Assembly: GCA_045539425.1 (NCBI GenBank)
Contig: JAZQFH010000031.1
Span: forward strand, 1 to 64,000
DNA length: 64,000 nucleotides
Reading direction: 5' to 3'
Source: RUG14871 sp045539425
Lineage (GTDB): Bacteria; Bacillota_I; Bacilli_A; Erysipelotrichales; Erysipelotrichaceae
Shown: positions 23,369 to 32,093 of the stretch, in pieces
How the letters are laid out: each line of letters begins with the position of its first letter
How positions within the stretch are numbered: position 1 is the first letter of the stretch
Made by a program: the position numbers and the translations under genes
Notes under the pieces: model-generated
Database searches by the model: none
The model's input: only the letters and a program-made list of their open reading frames with translations
Told to the model about the DNA's origin: nothing

Positions 23369-24448
23369 ATGAATCATCTGACTTTTGTATTTGTGCACGG
23401 GCTCTCCGGATGGGGATCCTATGATGCACAGTATCAGACGTTTCCGTATTGGGGAATGCGGAACGGAGATCTGATCCGACAGTTACGGGATAGAGGATAT
23501 GAGGCTTATGCCGCCAGCGTTTCTCCGCACGGGAGTGCCTATGACAGGGCGTGCGAACTCTACGCCCAGCTGAGCGGAGAGAGGACGGACTACGGAGCGA
23601 AGCATGCTGCGCGCTACGGACATGAGCGATATGGCCCGGATTTCAGCGGCCGTCCATTGATCCCGTCTTTTGATGAATCAACAAAACTGGTCTTATTCGG
23701 CCACTCCTTTGGCGGAGCAACGATCCGGCTGTTTGCCGATATTCTGAAGTACGGCAGAAGTGAGGAATGCACGGAAGATGCCTCTTCCTTCTTTCAGGGA
23801 GGAAAGGGAGAGCGCCTGTTTGCGCTTTATACACTTGCCTCTCCGCACAACGGAACAACAGCCTACGATGCCTATGAGGATCCGCTGTTCCATCCGGAAA
23901 GTATTCCGTATACTTTGAAAGAAAAATTTGCCGGAAAGCTGATGAGCGACAGCAATTCCAAGGATCAGACGAAATATCATCCGGAAGACTGCGCAGCATA
24001 TGACATGCATATTGATAATGCACTGAAATTAAACCGGAACTGTCGTCTGGACGAAAATGTGTACTACTTTTCGCAGCCTTGCCGTATTACATATAAAAAT
24101 AAGGAAGGATTTTCTGAACCGAATGAGAAGAACTGCGAACTGATGTTCCGCCGTACTTCCCGCGTAATGGGACATTATCAGGGCTTTACAAAGGGCGGAC
24201 TGAAGATCGACGAGAGCTGGCAGGAGAATGACGGGCTTGTGAACACCGTCAGCGCGATGTATCCTTTGAACCAGCCGCACCGTTCCCTTAAGGACACTGA
24301 AGCTGAAAAGGGCGTATGGAACGTGCTGGAGGTCATGCAGGCGGACCATATGGCACTGCAGGGAGGCTTAAGCAAAAAATATGAGGTTCTCCCGTATTAT
24401 CTGAAGATGTTGGAAATGATCACGGAATTGAATCAGGAGGAGAAATAG
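23369..24448 (+). CDS. Lipase-like alpha/beta hydrolase (staphylococcal/family I.5 type)
   Basis: 359 residues. FVHGLSGWGS supplies the oxyanion-hole region, GHSFGG has the nucleophile Ser near 113, and the later SPHNGT, DGLVNT and ADHMALQGG carry the other conserved elements, with the last a good candidate for the catalytic His. This matches the large lipases of staphylococci and Geobacillus. Those are secreted, but this protein starts directly with the catalytic core and shows no signal peptide, so it may be intracellular. The next gene begins at the adjacent base, so it is probably co-transcribed with the reductase. A TACAAT with TGT before it lies upstream near 23337. Confidence 0.82.
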   Translation: MNHLTFVFVHGLSGWGSYDAQYQTFPYWGMRNGDLIRQLRDRGYEAYAASVSPHGSAYDRACELYAQLSGERTDYGAKHAARYGHERYGPDFSGRPLIPSFDESTKLVLFGHSFGGATIRLFADILKYGRSEECTEDASSFFQGGKGERLFALYTLASPHNGTTAYDAYEDPLFHPESIPYTLKEKFAGKLMSDSNSKDQTKYHPEDCAAYDMHIDNALKLNRNCRLDENVYYFSQPCRITYKNKEGFSEPNEKNCELMFRRTSRVMGHYQGFTKGGLKIDESWQENDGLVNTVSAMYPLNQPHRSLKDTEAEKGVWNVLEVMQADHMALQGGLSKKYEVLPYYLKMLEMITELNQEEK

Positions 24449-25639
24449 ATGCAGTATCGCAAAGACAAACATGGCAACCCGATCTCCATGCTGGGATACG
24501 GGTGCATGCGTTTTACAACCAGAAACGGCAAGATCGACTTGGAGAAAACGGAGAAGGAGATCCTGGCCGCTTACCGTAACGGTGTCAACTATTACGATAC
24601 TGCCTATATCTATTCGGGAAGCGAAGCGGCGCTGGGCGAGATCCTTGAGCGCAATCAGCTGAGAGAGAAAGTCAATATCGCCACCAAGCTGCCGCAGTAC
24701 ATGATTTCCAATGCCGCAGCTCTGGACCGCTATTTCAATGAGGAACTCAGTCGCCTAAGAACCGGGTGGGTCGATTACTACCTGATGCATCATCTGACGG
24801 ATTATTCCCAGTGGGAAAAGCTGAAACAGCTGGGAATTGAAGACTGGATCAGGGAAAAGAAAGCGAGCGGACAGATCCGCAATATCGGTTTCTCCTATCA
24901 TGGAAATACCGAGATGTTTCTTAAAATCCTGAAAGATTATGACTGGGACTTCTGCCAGGTGCAGTACAACTATCTTGATGAGTTTGCCCAGGCAGGAAGA
25001 GAAGGCGTTGAAACCGCAGAGAAGATGGGGATTCCGGTCGTCATCATGGAGCCTTTGCGCGGCGGAAAGCTGGTCAGTCTGCTTCCGGAAAAAGCGAAGG
25101 CGCTGATTGAAAAAGAAGGGGAAGGCAATACGCCGGCAAGTCTGGCATTCCGCTGGCTCTTTGATCAGAGTTGTATCACCTGCGTCCTCTCCGGTATGAA
25201 TTCCTTACAAATGGTAGAGGAGAACTGCAAAACGGCTTCGAACAGCCCGGCAGGATGCCTCAGCGAGAAGGAGAGAAAGCTTGTCGGAGAAGTTGTGAGT
25301 ATCATCCGAGAGAAGGAACTCGTCGGCTGCACTGGCTGCCGCTACTGCATGCCGTGCCCGAAGGGAATCGATATTCCGGGAATCTTTTTGGCGTATAACA
25401 TGATGTCGATCGAATCGAAACATGCCGGCAGATTCCAGTATGCCCAGACAGTGGCACTCCGCGCGGATGCGGCGTATGCGAGTGCGTGTATCCGCTGCGG
25501 CAAATGCGAGAAGCACTGCCCGCAGAATCTGCCGATCCGTGAGAAGCTGCAGGAAGCGGATAAGGCACTGCGGCCCTTGCCATATAAGGTCGGGATTGCG
25601 GCTGCCAGAGCGTTTTTGTTACGCGGAAAAAAGAAATGA
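24449..25639 (+). CDS. Aldo/keto reductase with C-terminal 4Fe-4S ferredoxin domain
   Basis: 396 residues. Residues 1-270 form an aldo/keto reductase barrel (VNYYDTAYIYSGSE with Asp and Tyr, ATKLP with Lys80, YYLMHH with His). Residues 285-375 add two Cys clusters, CTGCRYCMPCPKGIDIP and CIRCGKCEKHCPQNLPI, enough for two 4Fe-4S centres. This fused form is common in anaerobes and suggests that electrons come from ferredoxin as well as, or instead of, NADPH. The physiological substrate is unknown. It begins directly after the lipase-like gene with a GGAGGAG ribosome site. Confidence 0.9.
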   Translation: MQYRKDKHGNPISMLGYGCMRFTTRNGKIDLEKTEKEILAAYRNGVNYYDTAYIYSGSEAALGEILERNQLREKVNIATKLPQYMISNAAALDRYFNEELSRLRTGWVDYYLMHHLTDYSQWEKLKQLGIEDWIREKKASGQIRNIGFSYHGNTEMFLKILKDYDWDFCQVQYNYLDEFAQAGREGVETAEKMGIPVVIMEPLRGGKLVSLLPEKAKALIEKEGEGNTPASLAFRWLFDQSCITCVLSGMNSLQMVEENCKTASNSPAGCLSEKERKLVGEVVSIIREKELVGCTGCRYCMPCPKGIDIPGIFLAYNMMSIESKHAGRFQYAQTVALRADAAYASACIRCGKCEKHCPQNLPIREKLQEADKALRPLPYKVGIAAARAFLLRGKKK

Positions 25640-25708
25640 ATCCTTTTTCGGGAAAAATTCATCTTTCGAAAAAAGGAAACAGATATAATGAGAAGGGAGG
25701 TAGTGCTC

Positions 25709-25888
25709 ATGAGCGAAAGAGAAGCCGTCTTAGAAGTATTCCGCAATGCGACGGAACCGTTAAATGCCAAGACTGTCGCGGAAAAGAGCGGACTGGACAA
25801 AAAGGTCGTGGATAAGGTCTTCACACAGCTGAAAAAAGAAGAACTGATCGTTTCACCTGTCCGCTGCAAATGGGAACTGAAAAAATAA
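25709..25888 (+). CDS. Small winged-helix DNA-binding protein
   Basis: 59 residues, almost entirely a winged helix: EAVLEVFRNATEPLNAKTVAEK and then VVDKVFTQLKKEELIVSPVRCKWEL. The ATG at 25709 follows AGGGAGG at nine bases; TATAAT at 25684-25689 is a candidate -10. No effector domain. It may be a small regulator of the adjoining MFS gene; that is inference from position only. Confidence 0.75.
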   Translation: MSEREAVLEVFRNATEPLNAKTVAEKSGLDKKVVDKVFTQLKKEELIVSPVRCKWELKK

Positions 25889-25895
25889 TTGTGAG

Positions 25896-25916
25896 AAACC
25901 GGAGCGTTCCGGTTTT
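25896..25916 (+). terminator. Intrinsic terminator in front of the MFS gene
   Basis: AAACCGGA (25896-25903), loop GCGT, TCCGGTTT plus T. It ends 18 bases before the MFS start codon, leaving no room for a promoter between them. Confidence 0.82.
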
Positions 25917-25933
25917 CTTTGTGGAATCAACCT

Positions 25934-27130
25934 ATGCTGAATAACTACCGTACGCTGTTTTTGCTCAAACTGTTGAAAAGCATCCTCATGAGTTTTGTGG
26001 ATTCTTTTCTGATTCTCTACTTTCTGGATGTTTCCGACAGCAATATCCTGCCGCTGGGCATCTATAAGCTGGTAGCTGTCATTACGATCTATATCACTAT
26101 TTACAGCGTGCGCAATATCAATAAGTCGAACAAGCGGGTCTACCTCTTGCGGGCAGGAATCGTGATGGACTTCATCTATTTTGCGACACTGCTCTTGCTG
26201 AAGGAAAAGGTGGTTCAGTACATCTATCTGATCGGCTTTCTTTACGGCCTGGAGGAAGGTTTATACTATTCCGTTTACAACGTGATCGAAAGCGACGGAA
26301 TCAAGGACGCGGAACGTGCCGGCTTTATGGGAACCTACACCGCGGTGCAGTCCTCTTTAGCCATTATCTTTCCTCTGATTTTCGGCAGTTTCATCCGCTC
26401 GCAGGGGTTTTTACGGACACTGTTATTGGTATTAGTCATTGTGGCGGCACGGATCGCGCTGTCCTTTCTGTACCGTGACAGCAATATCCCGCCGACAAAG
26501 GAATACCGGGGCGAAGACTTTCAGAGACTGCAGAAGCAGGATCCGCGCATTCAGGCAGTCATGCGGGAGATCTTCTTTGAAGGTATGACCATCTCGGAAG
26601 GGGCGTTCTCCTACATCGTGACGATCTATATTGCCAAAGTGTTCTCGGATTCGTTCTCTTTAGGGGTGTTTACCAGCGTCTTCTCCGTTGTGTCCACGCT
26701 GATTGCGATTCTCTTTGCCCGCTATCTGAAAGAGAAGCATTACCTGAATACGATCCGCATCTCCACTGTCATGGCGCTGCTGACGCTCTCTTTTATGATC
26801 TGGCGCACCAGTGCGGTTTCCATCATCCTCTTCAAGCTGTTCTATACGGTGATGGTGGCAATCGTCGGTCTGATCAATGTGACAAGCATCGGAAATCTGT
26901 CCAATATTCTTGTGCTCAGGGAATACAAAGTGGAGTACTATCTCGCTACGGAACGCTATCTGGTCTACGGCCGCATCATCAGCAATCTGATTTTCATTAT
27001 CATGGCATATCTGGATTCTGATATTATTATTGTAGCGTTTGTGATATTCTTGGGACTGTTTGCCTACAGTTCCGTCAATCTGGAAAAACAGGTACGAAAA
27101 GGAGGAGTTGCTGATGAGAATCGGAATTGA
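25934..27130 (+). CDS. Major facilitator superfamily-like transporter
   Basis: 398 residues with about twelve predicted membrane segments in two sets (for example ILMSFVDSFLILYFLDV, LVAVITIYITIYSV, VIVAARIALSFLYR; later SLGVFTSVFSVVSTLIAILF, VSIILFKLFYTVMVAIVGLI, IIIVAFVIFLGLFAYSSV). Charged loops such as RNINKSNKRVYLLRAG are in the usual place for an MFS cytoplasmic loop. The substrate cannot be told. ATG at 25934 was chosen; a TTG five codons earlier would overlap the terminator. It overlaps the next gene by 17 bases. Confidence 0.75.
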   Translation: MLNNYRTLFLLKLLKSILMSFVDSFLILYFLDVSDSNILPLGIYKLVAVITIYITIYSVRNINKSNKRVYLLRAGIVMDFIYFATLLLLKEKVVQYIYLIGFLYGLEEGLYYSVYNVIESDGIKDAERAGFMGTYTAVQSSLAIIFPLIFGSFIRSQGFLRTLLLVLVIVAARIALSFLYRDSNIPPTKEYRGEDFQRLQKQDPRIQAVMREIFFEGMTISEGAFSYIVTIYIAKVFSDSFSLGVFTSVFSVVSTLIAILFARYLKEKHYLNTIRISTVMALLTLSFMIWRTSAVSIILFKLFYTVMVAIVGLINVTSIGNLSNILVLREYKVEYYLATERYLVYGRIISNLIFIIMAYLDSDIIIVAFVIFLGLFAYSSVNLEKQVRKGGVADENRN

Positions 27131-27707
27131 CATCGATGGCTGTTTGACAAATGAAGACGATTACCGTCTTGCCTACGTATACAAATACTGTCTGGAAAGG
27201 GGCATCCGCCGTCCGAACGAACCCTACAGTTATGAGTATAAGGATTCGGAATGGACGCATGGCATGGAAGAGGATTACCGCAGCCATTACCATGAAGCCT
27301 ACATGCAGAATACCCCGGTCCGCCTCGGCGCCAAAGAGGTGTTGACTTTACTCAGAGAAGAAGGGCACACCATCATTCTGATCACCGGAAGATATCCTGC
27401 CTTTGAAGACAGCGAGCGGGGAAAACGCTGCCGTGACATCACGGAAGAGTGGCTTCGCAAAAACGAGATCCCCTATGATTCTCTGGTTTATACCGGCTTC
27501 CCGAAGCTCAGCTACATTCAGAAACAGAATGTCGACATTATGGTGGAGGACTTTGATGAGACCATCAAGGACTGCGTGAAGCACTTTCCGACCTATTGTT
27601 TTGATAACCGCTACAACAGCACATTAGAGCTGGACAACATGACCCGTTTTTACTCCTGGTGGGATTTCTACGGGCTCATTTCCGACAAATGCGGTTGGAA
27701 AGAGTGA
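27114..27707 (+). CDS. HAD-superfamily hydrolase, nucleotidase-like
   Basis: 197 residues. Motif I is RIGIDIDGCLTNED with the Asp nucleophile and the second Asp two residues later, motif II is ILITGR, and a late acidic motif is MVEDFDE. This pattern resembles 5'(3')-deoxyribonucleotidases and other small C-cap HADs. No closer assignment is safe. The ATG follows GGAGGAG and lies inside the end of the MFS gene, so the two are translationally coupled. Confidence 0.75.
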   Translation: MRIGIDIDGCLTNEDDYRLAYVYKYCLERGIRRPNEPYSYEYKDSEWTHGMEEDYRSHYHEAYMQNTPVRLGAKEVLTLLREEGHTIILITGRYPAFEDSERGKRCRDITEEWLRKNEIPYDSLVYTGFPKLSYIQKQNVDIMVEDFDETIKDCVKHFPTYCFDNRYNSTLELDNMTRFYSWWDFYGLISDKCGWKE

Positions 27708-27737
27708 AGATATTTTCATCAATTCCGGACATTTCCT

Positions 27738-27746
27738 TGTTATAAT
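27738..27746 (+). promoter_or_regulatory. Extended -10 promoter for the rodZ-like operon
   Basis: TGT directly before TATAAT (27741-27746), 24 bases before the rodZ-like ATG. Confidence 0.6.
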
Positions 27747-27770
27747 GAAAAAGGAAAGGTCCTTTTTATT

Positions 27771-28592
27771 ATGAAAAAGTTGGGGGAAAAACTGAAAAAG
27801 ACCAGGATTTCAAAGAACCTGAGCCTGGAGGATATCTCTTCTAAAAGCCGCGTAACCCTGCGTTGCCTTAAGGCAATCGAAGAGGGGGAAGCCGCTTACT
27901 TTCATGATGACTTTTCCATGTTGCTGTACTATATCCGTCAGTATGGCAAGACATTGGATGTACCGGAAGCGGAGATTGAAAAGGAAATCCGGCGGATCCG
28001 CGCGGATGTCGGCGCTCTGAGCGACGGGGAACTCTTTGAAAGAAAAGAGGAAGAGGAACAGAAAAATGAAGGCGGTTTCCGCTTGGATGTGCGCTTTCTC
28101 AGCCTGCTGTTCTCCATTGTTCTCTTGGTTGCGCTGATCGGCTTTGTCCTAATTCGCTATGTACTGCCGGATTTCCGCATCATTGACCCGCCGTCCGACC
28201 TGCAGCCAACCCCGCAGGAAGAAGTTACGGAAGAGTACGAGATTTCGGATGCAGTCGTACAGGTTGAGCAGGAGGGGCAGAAGAAGTACAATATCCTAGG
28301 ATGGGAAAAGGAGAAAGCCGTCACCATCCGGATCGAAATCGGCGCGGAGGAAACTTACGTCGGACATGCGATCGTCAACGGGGAGGAAATCACTTCTCCG
28401 GAGAACCGCATCTATGATCCGCATTCCTCGCTGTCGTTCCATTATCTGCCGAAAGCGGCGGATGAGCTGGTGATCCATCTCGGAAAAGTTGCGGATAACC
28501 GCATCTACATCAACAATGTCGAAATCACTCTGGAAGAGGAAGTGAGGGCATCTTCCAACGGCATCCATCTCACCCTCATATTTCAGGAATAA
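27771..28592 (+). CDS. RodZ-like cell-shape protein
   Basis: 273 residues with RodZ layout: an N-terminal helix-turn-helix (LGEKLKKTRISKNLSLEDI and SRVTLRCLKAIEEG, about residues 4-65), an acidic linker, one membrane helix (about 110-132, LLFSIVLLVALIGFVLI) and an extracytoplasmic domain of DUF4115 type ending near 270. RodZ links MreB to the elongation machinery through its cytoplasmic helix-turn-helix. The gene order rodZ-like, pgsA, (cinA), recA, rny is conserved in Firmicutes; cinA is missing here. Confidence 0.85.
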   Translation: MKKLGEKLKKTRISKNLSLEDISSKSRVTLRCLKAIEEGEAAYFHDDFSMLLYYIRQYGKTLDVPEAEIEKEIRRIRADVGALSDGELFERKEEEEQKNEGGFRLDVRFLSLLFSIVLLVALIGFVLIRYVLPDFRIIDPPSDLQPTPQEEVTEEYEISDAVVQVEQEGQKKYNILGWEKEKAVTIRIEIGAEETYVGHAIVNGEEITSPENRIYDPHSSLSFHYLPKAADELVIHLGKVADNRIYINNVEITLEEEVRASSNGIHLTLIFQE

Positions 28593-28604
28593 GGAGAATC
28601 CCAT

Positions 28605-29198
28605 ATGAATTTACCAAATAGATTAACCATCATCCGGATGGTTCTGATCCCTCTGATCGTACTGATCTACATTTTCCCGTATGCCCAGTTCGGTATTAAC
28701 CTGGGAGCCATCAATGTCGGTTTCGTATCGTTACCGGTAAGAAACATCATCATCATGGTACTCTTCTGCTTAGCGTCCTTTACGGATTTCCTGGACGGAT
28801 ACATCGCCCGGAAATACAACATGGTCACCACTTTCGGAAAGTTCATGGATCCGATTGCCGACAAGCTTCTGGTCAATACGTTGTTTATCATGCTGGCATG
28901 TGACGGCATCATCCCGATGGTTCCGGTGCTTGTGATGATCTGGCGTGATACGATCGTGGATGCCATCCGCATGATGGCAAGCGACAAAGGCAGAGTCATG
29001 TCTGCCGGTATGCTGGGAAAACTGAAGACGGTGCTGCAGATGTTCACCATCATCTTCACACTGCTGTGCAATCTGCCGTTTGAAATCTATCAGTTCCCGC
29101 TGAGCACGTTCCTTCTCTGGTTTGCGACATTTATTTCCGTCGCCGGAGGAATCAGCTATTTCATGCAGGCGAAGGATATTATTCTGGAAAGTAAATAA
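28605..29198 (+). CDS. pgsA: CDP-diacylglycerol-glycerol-3-phosphate 3-phosphatidyltransferase
   Basis: A 197-residue integral membrane enzyme making phosphatidylglycerol phosphate. The CDP-alcohol phosphotransferase signature DG-x2-AR-x8-G-x3-D-x3-D is complete: DGYIARKYNMVTTFGKFMD followed by PIAD. It begins MNLPNRLTIIRM, the classical PgsA start, and has four to six membrane helices. It starts 12 bases after the rodZ-like stop with an AAGGAG ribosome site. Confidence 0.96.
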   Translation: MNLPNRLTIIRMVLIPLIVLIYIFPYAQFGINLGAINVGFVSLPVRNIIIMVLFCLASFTDFLDGYIARKYNMVTTFGKFMDPIADKLLVNTLFIMLACDGIIPMVPVLVMIWRDTIVDAIRMMASDKGRVMSAGMLGKLKTVLQMFTIIFTLLCNLPFEIYQFPLSTFLLWFATFISVAGGISYFMQAKDIILESK

Positions 29199-29199
29199 G

Positions 29200-29228
29200 T
29201 TGAATATTTTTCAAGAAACGGGTAGAAT
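29200..29228 (+). promoter_or_regulatory. recA promoter with SOS-box candidate
   Basis: TTGAAT (29200-29205) and TAGAAT (29223-29228) are 17 bases apart. TTGAA-TATTT-TTCAA (29200-29214) covers the -35 and part of the spacer and has the same 5-5-5 geometry as the repeat at 1001-1015. Confidence 0.75.
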
Positions 29229-29270
29229 AGAGACAGAAGAAAAAGAGATTTCCGAAGTCAGGAGGAAAAT

Positions 29271-30281
29271 ATGGCAGAAAAGAATAATGATGCTTTACTG
29301 GCAGAAGCCATAAAGCAGATTGAGAAACAATATGGAAAAGGCTCGGTCATGAAACTGGGTGACAGAGCAGGGGTCGATGTGGATTCCATCTCATCCGGCT
29401 CCTTGGCCATCGACTATGCGCTGGGCATCGGAGGTTATCCGAAAGGCCGTATCATTGAAATCTACGGTCCGGAATCCAGCGGTAAGACGACTCTGGCGCT
29501 GCATGCCATCGCCGAAGTGCAGAAAAAGGGCGGTAAGGCAGCCTTCATCGATGCGGAAAACGCCATCGATCCGCTCTATGCCAAGGCACTGGGCGTTGAT
29601 ATCGACGAACTGATTCTCTCCCAGCCGGACAGCGGCGAGCAGGCACTTGAAATCGCCGAGTTACTGATCAAGAGCGGTGCAATCGACCTGATTGTCATCG
29701 ACTCGGTCGCGGCACTGGTTCCGCAGGCGGAACTGGACGGCGAAATGAGTGACTCTTCCATCGGTTTACAGGCAAGACTGATGTCCAAGGCGATGCGGAA
29801 GCTGGCAGGCGTGATGAACCGTACGGACTGCACGGCCATCTTCATCAACCAGTTAAGAGAAAAGATCGGCGTCATGTTCGGCAATCCGGAAACGACCAGC
29901 GGCGGACGTGCCTTAAAGTTCTATGCATCGGTACGAATCGACGTGAGAAAGAGCGAGGCCATTAAGAGCGGTACGGAAATTGTCGGCAACAAGGTCAATG
30001 TCAAGGTCGTCAAGAACAAAGTGGCTCCGCCATTCAAGACGGCACAGATTGAAATCATCTACGGAGAGGGCATCTCCAAGACAGGTGAGATCATTGATCT
30101 GGCAGTCAATTACGACATTCTGCAGAAGAGCGGTGCCTGGTTCAGCTACAATGGCGAAAAAATCGGACAGGGCAGAGAAGCGGTACGCGCTTATCTGAAG
30201 AGTAACCCGGAACTCACGGCAGAACTCGAAGGCAAGATCCGCGCCAAAATGTACGCAAAGGACGAAGCGAAAGAAGCATAA
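29271..30281 (+). CDS. recA: Recombinase RecA
   Basis: A 336-residue strand-exchange and SOS co-protease. Walker A GPESSGKTT lies near 66-74 and Walker B-like DLIVIDSVAALVP near 140-152; IGLQARLMSKAMRKL, FINQLREKIGVMFGNPETT and GGRALKFYASVR (each split) are the hallmark stretches. The ATG follows CAGGAGG. The gene has its own promoter carrying the candidate SOS box, and a terminator follows. Confidence 0.99.
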   Translation: MAEKNNDALLAEAIKQIEKQYGKGSVMKLGDRAGVDVDSISSGSLAIDYALGIGGYPKGRIIEIYGPESSGKTTLALHAIAEVQKKGGKAAFIDAENAIDPLYAKALGVDIDELILSQPDSGEQALEIAELLIKSGAIDLIVIDSVAALVPQAELDGEMSDSSIGLQARLMSKAMRKLAGVMNRTDCTAIFINQLREKIGVMFGNPETTSGGRALKFYASVRIDVRKSEAIKSGTEIVGNKVNVKVVKNKVAPPFKTAQIEIIYGEGISKTGEIIDLAVNYDILQKSGAWFSYNGEKIGQGREAVRAYLKSNPELTAELEGKIRAKMYAKDEAKEA

Positions 30282-30290
30282 GACAAATCG

Positions 30291-30316
30291 ACCCCGGAAA
30301 GTAATCCCGGGGTTTT
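30291..30316 (+). terminator. Intrinsic terminator after recA
   Basis: ACCCCGG (30291-30297) pairs with CCGGGGT (30307-30313), followed by TTTT. Confidence 0.75.
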
Positions 30317-30357
30317 GAATGCCATGGTTTAACCCGCATTTTCGTCATATTTGCTCA

Positions 30358-30386
30358 TTGTTAAAAACTTGTATTTGGTTTAAAAT
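30358..30386 (+). promoter_or_regulatory. Promoter of rny
   Basis: TTGTTA (30358-30363) and TAAAAT (30381-30386), 17 bases apart, 35 bases before the rny ATG. Confidence 0.72.
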
Positions 30387-30421
30387 ATATGACAGAGTGA
30401 TACTCTAGACAGGAGATACGT

Positions 30422-31972
30422 ATGGATATTAAATATATCATCTTGTCTGGTATAGTTGGTTTACTTACAGGTGCAATTCTCTATTACGTCCTTGGCACCA
30501 TCGGCTTGAACAAAGCAAAACAGAATGCGGCGCAGATTGAAAAAGAAGCCCGCGAGAAAGCTGAAAATACAACAAAAGAAGCCGCAATGAATGCAAAAAT
30601 GCAGGCTTACGAACTGAAGCTCGCTGCGGAAAAAGAAATTAAAGACAAAAAAGCGGAACTTCAGAAACATGAAACGAAATTACTGCGCAGAGAGGATACT
30701 CTCAATTTCAGAGATGAAACTCTGGCGGGTAAAGAGAAACAAGTTGAAGAAAAAGAACGTAAATTAACCGATAAATTAAATGTACTAGACAAAAAAGAAC
30801 AGGAACTGAATGCCAAAATCGATTCCCAGGTCGCTGAATTGGAACGTGTTGCGTCCATGACGACGGAAGAAGCGAAAAAGGAACTGATGGAAGCGGTCGA
30901 AAAGAGAACGGCAAATGAAATTGCCGCCTACATCCGCGACCAGGAAGAAGAAGCCAAGGCGAAAGCCAGTGAAAAGGCGAGAAACATTATCGGCCTGGCA
31001 ATTCAGAGATATGCTCAGGAAGAAACTCAGGACAAGACGGTCAGTGTTGTTTCCCTCCCTTCGGAAGAGATGAAAGGACGAATCATCGGAAGAGAAGGCA
31101 GAAACATCAAAGCGATCGAACAGGCTACCGGAGTTGACCTGATCATCGATGATACACCGGAAACCATTACGGTCAGCTGCTTTGACCCGATCCGCAGAGA
31201 GATTGCCAGACAGGCACTCGAGAATCTGATCAAGGACGGCCGGATCCATCCGGGAAGAATCGAAGATGTCGTTAAGAAAGTACGCAATGAACTCGACGAG
31301 ACCATCCGCAAAGCCGGAGAAGACGCAGTCTTCAAACTCGGTATCGGCAGAATGGACCGCGAGATGATCAATCTGGTCGGACGTCTGAAATACCGTTACA
31401 GCTACGGTCAGAACGTTCTGGATCATTCCATCGAAGTCGCCAATCTGGCCGGCATGATGGCAGCGGAGCTGGGACTCAATCAGAGCCTGGCAAAGCGTGC
31501 AGGTTTACTGCATGACATCGGCAAGGCAGTGGACTTCGAACTGGAAGGAAGCCACGTGGAACTCGGCGCCAAGCTGGCAAAGAAACACGGGGAAAATGAA
31601 ATTGTGGTAAATTCCATCGCTTCCCATCACGGGGACACGGAAGCCACAAGCCTGATTGCCAATCTGGTAGCGGCAGCGGATACGCTGAGTGCAGCCCGTC
31701 CGGGAGCCCGTTACGAATCCATGGAAAACTACATCGAACGTCTGGAAAAACTGGAGAAGATTGCCAACAGCTTCGAAGGTATCGATAAGACTTATGCCAT
31801 CCAGGCAGGACGTGAAATCCGTGTCATGGCGATTCCGGAACAGCTGGATGATGCCGCATGTCACAGAGTGGCACGTGAGATCCGCGATAAGATTGAAGCC
31901 GAGATGACATATCCTGGCCAGATCAAGGTCACGGTGATCCGCGAAACAAGAGCACAGGAAACTGCAAAATAA
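30422..31972 (+). CDS. rny: Ribonuclease Y
   Basis: A 516-residue membrane-bound endoribonuclease that starts mRNA decay. It has an N-terminal membrane anchor (about 5-24), a long Lys/Glu/Ala coiled coil (about 30-200), a KH domain (GRIIGREGRNIKAIE) and an HD domain (LLHDIGKAVD and SHHGDTEA). Ribosome site CAGGAG and length are typical. The gene is flanked by terminators. Together with the RNase J-like gene at 33.8 kb it would form part of the RNA decay machinery. Confidence 0.98.
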   Translation: MDIKYIILSGIVGLLTGAILYYVLGTIGLNKAKQNAAQIEKEAREKAENTTKEAAMNAKMQAYELKLAAEKEIKDKKAELQKHETKLLRREDTLNFRDETLAGKEKQVEEKERKLTDKLNVLDKKEQELNAKIDSQVAELERVASMTTEEAKKELMEAVEKRTANEIAAYIRDQEEEAKAKASEKARNIIGLAIQRYAQEETQDKTVSVVSLPSEEMKGRIIGREGRNIKAIEQATGVDLIIDDTPETITVSCFDPIRREIARQALENLIKDGRIHPGRIEDVVKKVRNELDETIRKAGEDAVFKLGIGRMDREMINLVGRLKYRYSYGQNVLDHSIEVANLAGMMAAELGLNQSLAKRAGLLHDIGKAVDFELEGSHVELGAKLAKKHGENEIVVNSIASHHGDTEATSLIANLVAAADTLSAARPGARYESMENYIERLEKLEKIANSFEGIDKTYAIQAGREIRVMAIPEQLDDAACHRVAREIRDKIEAEMTYPGQIKVTVIRETRAQETAK

Positions 31973-31976
31973 CATG

Positions 31977-32009
31977 AAAAGTTCAGCCGGAAACGACTGG
32001 ACTTTTTTT
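31977..32009 (+). terminator. Intrinsic terminator after rny
   Basis: AAAGTTCAG pairs with CTGGACTTT (one G-T pair), then seven T. Confidence 0.8.
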
Positions 32010-32032
32010 GCATATTGCCAAAGAAATCCGCA

Positions 32033-32061
32033 TTTGTGTTTTGGGTAGAATATGCTATAAT
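32033..32061 (+). promoter_or_regulatory. Promoter of the ferredoxin gene
   Basis: TATAAT (32056-32061) preceded by TGC, an extended -10, with a TTTGTG about 17 bases upstream. Confidence 0.65.
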
Positions 32062-32093
32062 AGACTTGCTATGAATAAAGGAGGTATTTTTAA

